64,000 nt of DNA from Fluviispira vulneris (GTDB lineage: Bacteria; Bdellovibrionota_B; Oligoflexia; Silvanigrellales; Silvanigrellaceae): contig NZ_JACRSE010000001.1 of NCBI RefSeq assembly GCF_014281055.1, positions 372,001 through 436,000 on the forward strand, written 5' to 3'. A program made the position numbers and the translations under genes. This document shows, piece after piece, positions 36,457-46,041 of this stretch. The notes beneath the pieces are model-generated. The model ran no database searches. It saw nothing but the letters and a program-made list of their open reading frames with translations, and had not been told where the DNA came from. Each line of letters begins with the position of its first letter. The stretch's first letter is position 1.

Positions 36457-37395
36457 TCAATTTACCGAATTTTTATTATTTGGTGTCCCCGCTAAGAATC
36501 CCGATTCAATTGCTTCTTGATACTTAATCTGCATAGCTTCAATCCCGTGAGTTTTTGCCCAGACATTTCTATCTAGGAAATAGATTTGATTTCCCTTAAA
36601 TGCACGCACATCTTTCCATAAAGGATTTTCTTGTAACTTTTTATAAGGTGACATATCACCATCAGTCAATAGAATAGCAATTTGATCAGGATTCATATTA
36701 ATAATCCCTTCGACTGTAACTTCAACTCTATGCAAAGAACTTTTATCTTGAATCAAGTTTATTTTGTTTAAATCTTTTAATATCGGTGTCGCAATTGCAT
36801 TGGAAGAAAGAGCTCTAAAAACTCCACTTGGTGTTATATATCCGATCAAAACTTTTTGCTGGGGAAATTTATGAGCGATTGCAATTGCATTGTTGCGAAT
36901 TTGATCATGATTTTTAACAATAGCTGAAACACGACTCTCTCTATCAGTGATTTCAGACAAGATTTGTAAATTCTTTTTTTGCACGTTTGTATCACCAAGA
37001 ATACCGTTTAACAGAACGGTAGGAGCAATTTTATTAAGTTGAGGGGCTAATTTAGAAATAAAAGAAACCTCACCCAGAATGAGATCGGGCTTTAATTTTG
37101 CAATAGCTTCTAGGCTAGGTTCATCCCGAGTTCCTACTCCCGGTATATCTTTTAAAAATTCTTGTAGATACGCAGGATCTTGTCCTTCACTGCTATCGCT
37201 TTTCCCAACTCCCACTGGCTTAACCCCCAAAAGTTTCAACTCATCAAGTAAACCAAATTCAAGGACAACGATTCTTTCTGGTTTTTTTGGTAAAATGATT
37301 GTTCCGTTCTCAGCTTTTACAGATAAGGGAAACTGAACCGCATAACTTAAAGAAGAACATAAACATAAAATAGTTGTTGCTATTATTTTTTTCAT
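36457..37395 (-). CDS. FecB-like ferric-siderophore binding protein (copy 1)
   Basis: A 312-residue tandem paralogue of the downstream gene, sharing runs such as RDEPSLEAIAKLKPDLI, AIATPILKDLN and YFLDRNVWAKTHGIEAM. The Sec signal ends LSYA; no lipobox. The ATG at 37395 has AAGGAG at proper spacing; a GTG one codon earlier is less likely. A 221-bp gap and a second Fur-like site separate it from copy 2, so the two are separately transcribed. Two receptors for one permease pair suggest binding of two related ferric chelates. Confidence 0.92.
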   Translation of the reverse strand: MKKIIATTILCLCSSLSYAVQFPLSVKAENGTIILPKKPERIVVLEFGLLDELKLLGVKPVGVGKSDSSEGQDPAYLQEFLKDIPGVGTRDEPSLEAIAKLKPDLILGEVSFISKLAPQLNKIAPTVLLNGILGDTNVQKKNLQILSEITDRESRVSAIVKNHDQIRNNAIAIAHKFPQQKVLIGYITPSGVFRALSSNAIATPILKDLNKINLIQDKSSLHRVEVTVEGIINMNPDQIAILLTDGDMSPYKKLQENPLWKDVRAFKGNQIYFLDRNVWAKTHGIEAMQIKYQEAIESGFLAGTPNNKNSVN

Positions 37396-37421
37396 CACTA
37401 ACTCCTTTTAACTCTTAATAT

Positions 37422-37440
37422 GAGAATGATTTTCATTATC
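37422..37440. promoter_or_regulatory. Fur-box-like site (copy 1)
   Basis: GAGAATGATTTTCATTATC matches the Fur consensus at 16 of 19 positions and lies 27 bp before the start of the first binding-protein gene. Together with the site at 36268 this makes iron regulation of the locus likely. Confidence 0.82.
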
Positions 37441-37572
37441 ATTTTTTACCTATGAAAACTCAAAAAAAAAGTCAAGAGCATTATGAAAGAATATGCTACA
37501 TTTTGAATAATTATTAAATTTTAATTAAAATTAATAAATTTTTAATTATAGAATTTAGAAAATTTTATAAAA

Positions 37573-38034
37573 TTACACTTTATTCAAATTAATTTTTAAT
37601 AATTTAAAAATCTCTTCCTTTAAATTTGCTGGATAAATAATTCTTTGAATCATAAGTGGTTGGGTATTAGGAAACAATATTTTGACATCTGCTACACCAA
37701 GAAATTTCTGTAATAAATTCTGAGTAATTTCAACATTCTTTATTTCTTGAATTGGAAATTCTTGAACATTTTTAATTAGGAAACCACTTTCAATATATAA
37801 TCTTTGGTTTGTAAGTAATATTTTTTTATTAAAATTTGAAACAAATTTACTTAACATGGGAGCTGAGCAAAAAATTATTATAAATAAATAAGCATATGTA
37901 GATTTAATACCTGAAAAACTTGGAAGAAACATAAGAAATAATATAAAACCAAGAAAAATATTTGGAATCATATCAAACCAATGAATTGAAAATTTGAAAA
38001 GAATTTTTTCTTCACTCTTTAAATTTAACAACAT
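37573..38034 (-). CDS. bacterial PH-domain (bPH_2/DUF304) membrane protein
   Basis: A 153-residue protein with two adjacent hydrophobic spans (about 22-65) followed by a bPH_2 domain, recognisable from ILLTNQRLYIESGFLIKNVQEFPIQ split around the N-Q-R turn and the later strand-rich VADVKILFP. YdbS-like proteins of this type are inner-membrane and of unclear function. GGGAG precedes the ATG. It is transcribed alone, between the iron locus and the aro operon. Confidence 0.7.
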   Translation of the reverse strand: MLLNLKSEEKILFKFSIHWFDMIPNIFLGFILFLMFLPSFSGIKSTYAYLFIIIFCSAPMLSKFVSNFNKKILLTNQRLYIESGFLIKNVQEFPIQEIKNVEITQNLLQKFLGVADVKILFPNTQPLMIQRIIYPANLKEEIFKLLKINLNKV

Positions 38035-38178
38035 ACATTCTCCCTATGGAATGAAAAGAGTAGTATAAAACATAATTGAGGTATAATTATTCTAAAGAAA
38101 CTCTTAAAAAAAAGCAATAGCAAACTCAATTCATAAGCTTATTATACATTTGATTATAAAAATAATTAAGAATGTATG

Positions 38179-39417
38179 TTAAAAACCATTTAAATATTTT
38201 GAAGTTAAAAATACAAAAAGTTCATGCGAATAGTTTGTTAAAATATCAGTATTAGGAACATATTTTTTACTCAATGAAAATTGACCATAAGCTGGCAAAC
38301 TTAATGAACATTGGAAAGAATTAACATTTTTTTTGTCTTGTCTTATATAATGATCAATGTCACTCGTTTTAATATCTGAGAGTTTTATTATAGGAAATAA
38401 ATTTATTATTTTTTCTAAAAAGTCAAAGAATCTATCACTTGGACATTCTACTATACTATTATTAATCAAAAAATACATCCCATGAGCAACCGCAATACCA
38501 TGTGACATATGTTCTATTTTTTTGTTTTCAGCAAGCGCTTCAATTAGATGGGCTAAGGTATGTCCAAAGTTTAAAGCTGAACGAATGCCATTTCTTTCAA
38601 AAGGATCTTGGTTAATAATATTAGCTTTATATTCTATATTTTTTAATAAAAAAATCTTTAATTCCTCAACAGAACAATTCGATATTAAAATGTCTTCAAA
38701 ATGTTTCTTATTCTCAATAAATGCACCAAATAACCAAGAATGCTTTAATGCTTCACACAAACCAGATATTACTTCTGTATAAGGAAGTGTTTGAAATAAT
38801 TCTGGAATACAATAAAATTCTTTTGCATTATAAAAAAGACCGATTTGATTCTTACCATTTGATGGACAATTTACCCCAGTTTTTCCTCCCGTTGCTGCAT
38901 CCACTGCAGCAAGGAGAGTTGTTGCAAAATATTTAATTGGTTTCTTTGCTATTGCAGCTACAAAACCAGACACATCAAGAGTATTTCCTCCTCCTATTGC
39001 AATAATTTCACAACAATTTTTAGGTAGATATTTTAAAATTGCAATGACAGTATCGATATTTTTATTTAATTCACTAGCTTCATAAAAAAAAACATTTTCA
39101 GACGAAATTAGATTTTCATAATATTTTTTTATATTCATATCAATAATATAAAAATTTTGATTATTATTTATCTCCAATATAATTTTTTCAAACCGCAATC
39201 TATCTATGATTTGCAAAGGAACATCGTGATAAACTTCAAATACTTGATTTGCTAAATTTATAAAACCTCTTTTATAAATTTGACAGGCAACTTGAAATAC
39301 ATCTTTATCATATTCAAATGAAAATTCAGGAACAGAATTGCGATGATATTTTTTTCTAAAAAAATCATTTAATATATCTTTTAACTTTTTCTCTTTGTTT
39401 AAAAAAATATCAATCAT
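38179..39417 (-). CDS. aroB: 3-dehydroquinate synthase
   Basis: A 412-residue cytosolic NAD- and metal-dependent enzyme converting DAHP to 3-dehydroquinate. Motifs: IAIGGGNTLDVSGF (NAD), TTLLAAVDAATGGKTGVN, KNQIGLFY, GLCEALKHSW (Glu and Lys of the active site) and LNFGHTLAHLIE (metal His). It is longer than usual (about 350-370) by an N-terminal extension of roughly 50 residues. Its start overlaps the aroC end by 8 bp. Last gene of aroA-aroC-aroB. Confidence 0.93.
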   Translation of the reverse strand: MIDIFLNKEKKLKDILNDFFRKKYHRNSVPEFSFEYDKDVFQVACQIYKRGFINLANQVFEVYHDVPLQIIDRLRFEKIILEINNNQNFYIIDMNIKKYYENLISSENVFFYEASELNKNIDTVIAILKYLPKNCCEIIAIGGGNTLDVSGFVAAIAKKPIKYFATTLLAAVDAATGGKTGVNCPSNGKNQIGLFYNAKEFYCIPELFQTLPYTEVISGLCEALKHSWLFGAFIENKKHFEDILISNCSVEELKIFLLKNIEYKANIINQDPFERNGIRSALNFGHTLAHLIEALAENKKIEHMSHGIAVAHGMYFLINNSIVECPSDRFFDFLEKIINLFPIIKLSDIKTSDIDHYIRQDKKNVNSFQCSLSLPAYGQFSLSKKYVPNTDILTNYSHELFVFLTSKYLNGF

Positions 39418-40507
39418 AACTTTTCCGAGTGCTTTGCAGCATAAATTGATCTGCTAAGACAAGCCAACACATTGCTTCTACTATTGGCACTGCTCTAGGT
39501 AAAACACAAGAATCGTGCCTCCCTTTTGGAATTAAAAATTTTATTTCTTGTGATTTAACTTTAGTAACTGTATTTTGTTCTTTATAAATTGTTGAAATAG
39601 GCTTAAAACCGACACTAAATTCCAAATTCATACCGTTAGAAATACCACCTTGAACACCACCTGAGCGATTTGTTTTTGTATAAATATTCCCTTTTTCATT
39701 TAAATAATAATGATCATTATTTTCACTGCCAAAAAGGTGGGTTGATTCTAATCCATTGCCAATTTCAAAACTTTTACAAGCAGGTAGACTCAGCATAGCT
39801 CCTGCTAATGCCGCCTCAAGCTTGTAGAAAACAGGTTCCCCGAGACCTGCAGGAATATTTTGTGCAACACAACGTATGCAACCGCCGAGAGAATCCCCTT
39901 GCTGTTTTGCATTTAATATTGCATCTTTCATTTGTTCTTCAACGATAGGATCGGGACAACGAATAACACTTTTTTCAATATCTGCAAAACAGAAATTTTG
40001 ATAATGTAGTTTGCTTTCTATATCTTTAATACGCTGAACCCAAGCCATTAAACTTAATTCTGGAAATTTTGCTGTTAAATATATTTTTGCAACAGCTGCT
40101 GCAGCAACTCGTCCTATAGTTTCTCGTGCACTGGCACGTCCACCACCACTTTGCGCAGTCAGACCATATTTGAGTTGCGTCGTGTAATCAGCATGCCCGG
40201 GTCGATAAACTTTATTCAGCTCGGTGTAATCAAGTGGATTTTTATCTTTATTGCGAATAATAATTGCAATTGGCGTGCCTAAAGTTTTACCTTGTTCTAT
40301 GCCAGATAAGATTTCACAAAGATCATTTTCGTTTCGACTCGTAGTAAAATCGCTCTGACCAGGTTTTCTTCTATTTAAAAATTCTTGAATAATTTCTTCA
40401 TTGAGTTTTAATCCTGCTGGACACCCATCGATGATGCAACCTATAGCTGCCCCATGCGATTCGCCAAATGTAGTAACTTTAAATAACGATCCAAATGTGT
40501 TTCCCAT
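39410..40507 (-). CDS. aroC: chorismate synthase
   Basis: A 365-residue FMN-dependent enzyme that makes chorismate from EPSP. The N-terminal FGESHGAAIGCIIDGCPAG and the FMN/phosphate regions RRKPGQSDFTTSRNE, RPGHADYTTQLKYG and GGGRASARETIGRVAA are diagnostic, as is GRHDSCVLPRAVPIVEA near the C-terminus. Its ATG directly abuts the aroA stop (TAAATG), with the ribosome site GAGG inside the end of aroA. Confidence 0.97.
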   Translation of the reverse strand: MGNTFGSLFKVTTFGESHGAAIGCIIDGCPAGLKLNEEIIQEFLNRRKPGQSDFTTSRNENDLCEILSGIEQGKTLGTPIAIIIRNKDKNPLDYTELNKVYRPGHADYTTQLKYGLTAQSGGGRASARETIGRVAAAAVAKIYLTAKFPELSLMAWVQRIKDIESKLHYQNFCFADIEKSVIRCPDPIVEEQMKDAILNAKQQGDSLGGCIRCVAQNIPAGLGEPVFYKLEAALAGAMLSLPACKSFEIGNGLESTHLFGSENNDHYYLNEKGNIYTKTNRSGGVQGGISNGMNLEFSVGFKPISTIYKEQNTVTKVKSQEIKFLIPKGRHDSCVLPRAVPIVEAMCWLVLADQFMLQSTRKSYD

Positions 40508-41893
40508 TTATTCCTCAATTAATTTTGTCTGAAAGCCAAGATCTTTTATTTGTTGAAAAAACAGAGGAGCTGTTTTTTCAACACAATTTGGATTTTCGAT
40601 AAATAAATTACTTGCAAAAGAAGCAAGAATAAAACCACTCATTACGAATCGATGATCATCATACGTTTTCCATAAAGCTTGTAAATTACTAAAATCATAT
40701 TTATAAGGGTGTACACAGAATCCATCTATATACTCATCACACCGAATATGCAAAGATCTTAAATTTGCGACAAAACAAGAAATTCTATCACACTCATGCA
40801 TACGAATATGAGAAATATTCCTAATTTCGAAAGGAGCTTCAGCAAATAAAGCAATTATTCCTAATGTTAAAGCTTGATCACTTAGTTTTGATAAATCAAA
40901 GGAAATATTACCAGTTGGCCTTGTAAAAGTTTCTTTTTTGCAGACAAAAATCTCTGTGTCTGTGCATTCAATATGTGCACCAAGCGTTTTTAAAATTGAA
41001 ATAAATTGAAAATCGGGTTGTAAAGTTAATTTGCCTAAATTTTTTATTCGCAAATTAAAATTATGCAAATACGCGAGAGTTATAAAATAACAGCAAGTAG
41101 AGGCATCGGCTTCTACTGCATAGTTTTCAATTCCAATATTAAAAGTTGGCGATATTTTAAATTGGTAAAGATCATGATCAGACGAGATTTGACCACCAAA
41201 AGACTCAATCGACTGCAAAGTCATTCTCACATAATCTGGTTGAACAAGATTATTTATACGTCTGATTTCAATGTGTGATTTTGCTCCGAAAGAAGCTAAG
41301 AGCAATCCACTCAAAAATTGTCCAGATGTTTGTCCGCCAATTGCACATTGACCCTTTAAATCCGATGATGAAATGTGCATTGGTAAATTTTCATTCGATA
41401 TATTTGCATTAAGCTCTTTTAAGGATTGTACAAGTTCTTGCATGGGTCGTTTTATGAGTTGCACGTCTGCATCAGCAAAAACATTTATTTTACCGAAACT
41501 GGGAAATGTTTTTTGCCAATTTAATATTACAGATGGAAAAAAACGCGCTAATGTTCCTGCTTTACCTAAGAATATTTTGAAATCCTTTTGGAAATTTTCA
41601 ATTGGTGGGAATATTTGTACACTTTTTTCAGTATAGTTTATTTTGATACGAAATCCTAAAATACTCAAAGCATTGAGTCCCCAGTAGGAATCTTCTGAAA
41701 ATAAAAAGCCTTCTATTTTTGTTGCTTTTGGGCTCATGCCAGAAAGAATTATGGCTCGATTCGTAAAACTTTTTGAACCAAAAATTGACATATCTATTTG
41801 CATGATATTGTTTCGATGAGTCACTGCTATTTCTTTAATTTTTTTATCTTCACTTAATGAAGAAAAAAAGTATTTCTTAAACTCTATTTCCAT
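40508..41893 (-). CDS. aroA: 3-phosphoshikimate 1-carboxyvinyltransferase (EPSP synthase)
   Basis: A 461-residue enzyme joining shikimate 3-phosphate and PEP. Recognisable parts are GSKSFTNRAIILSG (usually GSKSxSNR), the PEP-binding loop LGKAGTLARFFPS (usually LGNAGTxxR, so Asn is replaced by Lys), QTSGQFLSGLLLAS, VEADASTCCYF and RMHECDRISCF. The sequence is divergent from enteric enzymes and may differ in glyphosate sensitivity. I chose ATG 41893; a longer frame to 41947 adds an unneeded hydrophobic tail. First gene of aroA-aroC-aroB. Confidence 0.88.
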   Translation of the reverse strand: MEIEFKKYFFSSLSEDKKIKEIAVTHRNNIMQIDMSIFGSKSFTNRAIILSGMSPKATKIEGFLFSEDSYWGLNALSILGFRIKINYTEKSVQIFPPIENFQKDFKIFLGKAGTLARFFPSVILNWQKTFPSFGKINVFADADVQLIKRPMQELVQSLKELNANISNENLPMHISSSDLKGQCAIGGQTSGQFLSGLLLASFGAKSHIEIRRINNLVQPDYVRMTLQSIESFGGQISSDHDLYQFKISPTFNIGIENYAVEADASTCCYFITLAYLHNFNLRIKNLGKLTLQPDFQFISILKTLGAHIECTDTEIFVCKKETFTRPTGNISFDLSKLSDQALTLGIIALFAEAPFEIRNISHIRMHECDRISCFVANLRSLHIRCDEYIDGFCVHPYKYDFSNLQALWKTYDDHRFVMSGFILASFASNLFIENPNCVEKTAPLFFQQIKDLGFQTKLIEE

Positions 41894-42099
41894 AATTACT
41901 CTAGTCGTATTTTCAAATATTAAAAAATATACTATTTGAAAAAACATTTGTTAAAGTACCACTCAAACGAAATAATCAAAATAATATAAAAAAATATTTG
42001 AAATTCATTCTCTTGAAATCATATAATAAAACTCAGTTATTTGACAATTGAATACACAGCCAGTCCATTTCGGATTGACCCTTGCTTAAGGAGATTATT

Positions 42100-43296
42100 A
42101 TGACTTTCATAAGAATCAGTCTATTTATTTTTTCAACTTTTTTATCATTCTGCTGCATGGCAGAGAATCGAGACCCGATTGTCCTTGTGCATGGATTTTC
42201 TGGATGGGGGAGACAAGAGCTTCTCGGCTATAAATATTGGGGAGGTTTTAACGATTTACAAGAAGATCTAAAATCTCAAGGGGGTAAAGTTTTTACTGCT
42301 TCTGTTGGCAAATTCAGTTCAAATTACGACAGAGCAATTGATCTTTATGCACAGATAAAAGGAGGTTGCGCTGATTATGGTGAAGCACATGCAAAAAAAT
42401 TTAAACATGCTCGCTTCGGTCGCTGCTATACACAACCCCTATATCCAGAATGGGATGAAAATCATAAAATTCATTTTATTGGACATAGTCAAGGTGGTCA
42501 AACAATTCGAGCGTTATTAAGCCTTTTAAAGGAAGGATCTCAAGAAGAAATACTTACTAGTCAAAATGATGTTGCTGAACTATATAGAGGAAATAAAAGT
42601 TGGGTAACAAGTATAACTACGATTGCAACTCCAAATAACGGAACATCACTGACACATTTAGCAGATATTTTCCTACCTACGTCACAATTTATTATAGTAT
42701 CTACAGTAACGGCTGCAAATGCAGTCGGGGTTGAACCTTTTTTAGATTTCAAACTTGAACAGTGGAATCTAACAAAAAGAAAAGATGAAAACCTAAAAGA
42801 TTTTTTAGCTAGAGCATATAATTCTTATATCTGGAATACAAAAGATATAAGTAAGTGGGATTTAAGCCCAGAAGGAGCACATTTATTTAACGATAGCGAT
42901 AAAGAATACAAAGATGTATTTTATTTTTCATACGGCACACAATCAACATCAATAGATATTCCATTTACTAATTGCCAAATTACAATTTTAACTTTATTAA
43001 GCTTACCCGCAAATGCAATTGGTTGTTTTAAGCGTAAGCTAAATGGGAATATAAATATTGATGATCAATGGCTCGCAAACGATGGAGTGGTTAATACAAT
43101 CAGTATGGCATCCCCATTTAAAGGAAAAAGAATGTATTATACAGGAACAGCTCATAAGGGAATTTGGAATGATATGGGTGTGCGCCATGGTTGGGATCAT
43201 CTTGAAATAATTGGTGCAATTCCAAACCCACTGAAGCCATATTGGAAAGTTAAGGAGTTATATGAAAAACATTTAGAATTATTATATTCACTATAA
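42100..43296 (+). CDS. secreted lipase, Bacillus/Staphylococcus (family I.5) type
   Basis: A 398-residue exported triacylglycerol-lipase-like protein. The ATG at 42100 follows AAGGAG; the Sec signal ends CCMA. The oxyanion/N-terminal motif PIVLVHGFSGWGR, nucleophile IGHSQGGQT, acid region WLANDGVVNT and catalytic His in RHGWDHLEII match the thermostable Geobacillus-type lipases, including the insert FGRCYTQPLYPEW. This subgroup is best known from Gram-positives. A hairpin lies 77 bp downstream. Confidence 0.88.
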   Translation: MTFIRISLFIFSTFLSFCCMAENRDPIVLVHGFSGWGRQELLGYKYWGGFNDLQEDLKSQGGKVFTASVGKFSSNYDRAIDLYAQIKGGCADYGEAHAKKFKHARFGRCYTQPLYPEWDENHKIHFIGHSQGGQTIRALLSLLKEGSQEEILTSQNDVAELYRGNKSWVTSITTIATPNNGTSLTHLADIFLPTSQFIIVSTVTAANAVGVEPFLDFKLEQWNLTKRKDENLKDFLARAYNSYIWNTKDISKWDLSPEGAHLFNDSDKEYKDVFYFSYGTQSTSIDIPFTNCQITILTLLSLPANAIGCFKRKLNGNINIDDQWLANDGVVNTISMASPFKGKRMYYTGTAHKGIWNDMGVRHGWDHLEIIGAIPNPLKPYWKVKELYEKHLELLYSL

Positions 43297-43372
43297 TTAT
43301 TTTTAATGATTAATATTTACTATTCAAAAACACTTCAAAAGACAAAATAAATATGATCTTACCTAAATTTAC

Positions 43373-43415
43373 TATGCACTTTTAGAAGTTGCTTAAATTT
43401 CTATAGAAGTGCATA
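43373..43415. terminator. hairpin downstream of lipase
   Basis: TATGCACTT (43373-43381) and AAGTGCATA (43407-43415) are perfect complements with a 25-nt loop, followed by an A-rich run. It may end the lipase transcript, though the usual T tract is missing. Confidence 0.45.
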
Positions 43416-43561
43416 AATAAAAAAATCTTGCCAAAAATTTAATTCAATTATATATCCTGTTTTGAGTGCGTTTTTATAAATTTATTTTGCTTAATAAATT
43501 AACACTCAGTCGTTTTTGTAAAACTAATATTCCCAATTATCTATTTTATAAGGTATACTTA

Positions 43562-44404
43562 ATGCATATTTTGTCTAAATTTATTTTTTCTCTCCTTGCT
43601 CTTACAAGTGTAACAAAAGCAAATGCAACTTTTTCTATAATAGCTATAGATAAAATGGAAGGTAAATTTGGTGCTGCTTTTGCAAGTTGCATTTCATTAC
43701 AAGAAAGTGAAAAAAGCGATGAAAAAATTAAAAGCTTTATAGAAGATCAATTACATGTTTATGTCCCAGGAAAAGGAATTATGAACTTGCAAGGTGCTGT
43801 AATCAATGTAAATCTTTTAAATTCAAAAGCAAAAGATTTAATTTATAATGCAAAAAATGCAAAAGAGATTATAAATGATCTTATTAACTATGAAGAAACG
43901 GTATTGACAGCGAATGATAATTATTCAAAATTCAGACAATTTCTTGCGTTAACATTTGATTCAACGAAAAATATTGTTTATAAAAATGCTTACACAGGAA
44001 TGGATGTAAATTCTCATTCAGGGGATTTGACAGGCGCAAATGAACGATTTGCTTATGTTATAGCAGGTAACTATTTAACCCAGAAAGATAATTCAACCCA
44101 AAATGATGTTATAAAAGCTTTAAGTGATGGTTTTGAAAATGAGTCAAAAAACCAGCCAGTAAACTTATCTGATAAATTAATAGCTGCATTACAAAATGTT
44201 AAAAGTCTAAAAAATATTGGTGATATACGTTGCGTCTCTAGTTATGGCACTACTTCAAACTTTGCTTTTATGAGAACATATAAAGGTGATGAAACTTTAG
44301 AAAATTATGTTACCTATTCTAATCCTTCAGAACAAAAAGATGGAATTGATAGTTTAATATCTTTATATAATAAGAAAGCAATTCCAAAGAGATCGATAAA
44401 TTAA
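43562..44404 (+). CDS. exported DUF1028-family protein
   Basis: A 280-residue protein. The ATG at 43562 has AAGG upstream and gives a Sec signal (MHILSKFIFSLLALTSV, cut near KANA). The mature protein begins ATFSIIAID and continues FGAAFASC, GKGIMNLQGAVINVN, the start pattern of DUF1028, an Ntn-hydrolase-like family of unknown substrate. Family members usually lack a signal peptide, so export is notable. Two Cys may form a disulfide. Transcribed alone. Confidence 0.75.
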   Translation: MHILSKFIFSLLALTSVTKANATFSIIAIDKMEGKFGAAFASCISLQESEKSDEKIKSFIEDQLHVYVPGKGIMNLQGAVINVNLLNSKAKDLIYNAKNAKEIINDLINYEETVLTANDNYSKFRQFLALTFDSTKNIVYKNAYTGMDVNSHSGDLTGANERFAYVIAGNYLTQKDNSTQNDVIKALSDGFENESKNQPVNLSDKLIAALQNVKSLKNIGDIRCVSSYGTTSNFAFMRTYKGDETLENYVTYSNPSEQKDGIDSLISLYNKKAIPKRSIN

Positions 44405-44432
44405 TTAAATAATTTAAAAATATTTCAATTTA

Positions 44433-45179
44433 TTAGTTATTTTTAATTGCATTATCAATAAGAACTCTATATCTCTCCGTCTTCTTGAAATCCTCGATAG
44501 CCTTCCTCACTTTTTCAACCAATGATTGTGGAGTGCTTTTTGCAGTAGCTATATATATTTTTTCTGAATCAATTGAACGACCATATGCAATATGATTTAC
44601 ATTTACTTTATTTATTTTGAAAGCCATTAAACCATTAATTTTAGAAGTATACCAGGCATCTATTTTTTTAAGAACTAATTTTTTAGAATTTGATTCATCT
44701 AATGTAGTTGTTTCATAATTTAACTGTGCTTCCTTAATTGTGATTTCGTACGATGAACCATTAAGAACACCAATTTTCAAATTTTTTGCACTTTTTAAAT
44801 CATTTATCTTTTTTTGCCCTTTTAAAGTGAAAAAAGCTGTATCGTTATTGTATAAATGAGATACCCAATTGTATTTTGATTCTCTTTCATTATTGCGCGT
44901 TAAAGGAATTATGAAAGTTGAGTTATTTGAATTTAGTAAAGTTTCATTCTGCGCTCTTTTCCAAGGAACCCACATCATCTCATAATCCATATTTACGCGC
45001 TTTAGAGACTCAACCACAATTTTTCCTGCTAAACCACCTATTTCATTTGTATTTATTTTATCAGTTTGAAACAAAAATGCTTCAGTAGCAATAGTTATTT
45101 TCTCTTTATCTTTTGCATAAATTCCAAGGACAATATTAAGTACAATAAAGATTAAAACTAATTTTGTATTTATATACAT
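44433..45179 (-). CDS. periplasmic solute-binding protein, family 3-like
   Basis: A 248-residue exported protein: signal peptide (to about residue 22), then ITIATEAFLF, GGLAGKIVVESLKRVNMDYEM, PWKRAQNETL, and the GVLNGSSYEIT lobe-2 start, all in SBP_bac_3 order. The VPWKRAQ motif is shared with the protein at 54.4 kb (FPWERAQ). AAGG lies upstream of the ATG. No transporter neighbours. Ligand unknown. Confidence 0.72.
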   Translation of the reverse strand: MYINTKLVLIFIVLNIVLGIYAKDKEKITIATEAFLFQTDKINTNEIGGLAGKIVVESLKRVNMDYEMMWVPWKRAQNETLLNSNNSTFIIPLTRNNERESKYNWVSHLYNNDTAFFTLKGQKKINDLKSAKNLKIGVLNGSSYEITIKEAQLNYETTTLDESNSKKLVLKKIDAWYTSKINGLMAFKINKVNVNHIAYGRSIDSEKIYIATAKSTPQSLVEKVRKAIEDFKKTERYRVLIDNAIKNN

Positions 45180-45279
45180 ATTTTAGCACCACCTTGAGGA
45201 ATTATGCCATTATGTATATTAATGATTAAAGAGGAATATGAAATGAGTCAAAAAATTGTCAGATGGTTTATTTGTTGCT

Positions 45280-46041
45280 TCAATTATTAAATGAACTTAT
45301 AGCATGTTCTAGCGAATAAGTGAAGAATGGTTTATTTGTATAATATATTTCTCTATTAGCTAATAATTTCGCAGATTTCATATCTAAATATCTCAATTTT
45401 TCCTTTAAATTTAAACTGAGAAATTTTTCTTCACATTCAATAATTATAGCGCACATAGATAAATCACGATCACCTAAAATCATACGTTCATAGATTGCAT
45501 GACCAAAAATAAATGGTATTTTTTTTTGATTAATTTTTGCAATGATACATCCTCCTTCATCAAACATTGTCATATAATCCTGTTCACGCATTCTTTTTAG
45601 CGGTGATTTATTCCAAGGAAAATCTGCCAATTCATCAAAAGCAAAAAATTGACGCATATTTAATGCTGCCTTTGTCCTAGGAAATGAATACCAAATTTGG
45701 GCATTAAAAAAATCATGCCAATTCTCGAGCCGAGTCCTCACTTCACCCAATAAAAATATTCTAGGTTCATAGAGACTTTCGAAGCCAACTTGTGAGCGCA
45801 TCCCCTTTTGCAGCACAAAGTTAATTTTTTGACCGCTCCAACTGTAAATTGAATAAGGGATTTTAGCATTTAAATCTTTAAGGGAAGGCCAATCCATGAA
45901 GTTTGAAAAAACTTTAGCATATGGCATAATTGGAAAGAACAGTTCAGAGCATAGTAAAAATTGCGGATTCCAACTTCTTTCTATAGGTTGGAAACTGCTG
46001 TGTTCTCTTTTTTCAACCCTTGATTCCTTAGGGTGTGCCAT
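45280..46041 (-). CDS. DUF3025-family protein
   Basis: A 253-residue protein matching DUF3025: INFVLQKGMRSQVGFESLYE, LGEVRTRLENWHDFFNAQIW, SFPRTKAALN and the later FGHAIYER. No signal peptide or membrane span; function unknown. The ATG (46039-46041) overlaps the ATG of the divergent DUF503 gene by 2 bp. GAGG is at the right distance upstream, and lies inside the first codons of the divergent gene. Confidence 0.8.
   Translation of the reverse strand: MAHPKESRVEKREHSSFQPIERSWNPQFLLCSELFFPIMPYAKVFSNFMDWPSLKDLNAKIPYSIYSWSGQKINFVLQKGMRSQVGFESLYEPRIFLLGEVRTRLENWHDFFNAQIWYSFPRTKAALNMRQFFAFDELADFPWNKSPLKRMREQDYMTMFDEGGCIIAKINQKKIPFIFGHAIYERMILGDRDLSMCAIIIECEEKFLSLNLKEKLRYLDMKSAKLLANREIYYTNKPFFTYSLEHAISSFNN

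Noticed and set aside
42008-42030. Third Fur box upstream of the lipase (GAAATTCATTCTC)
   Set aside because: Only one half of the 19-bp consensus matches; the other half is unrelated.
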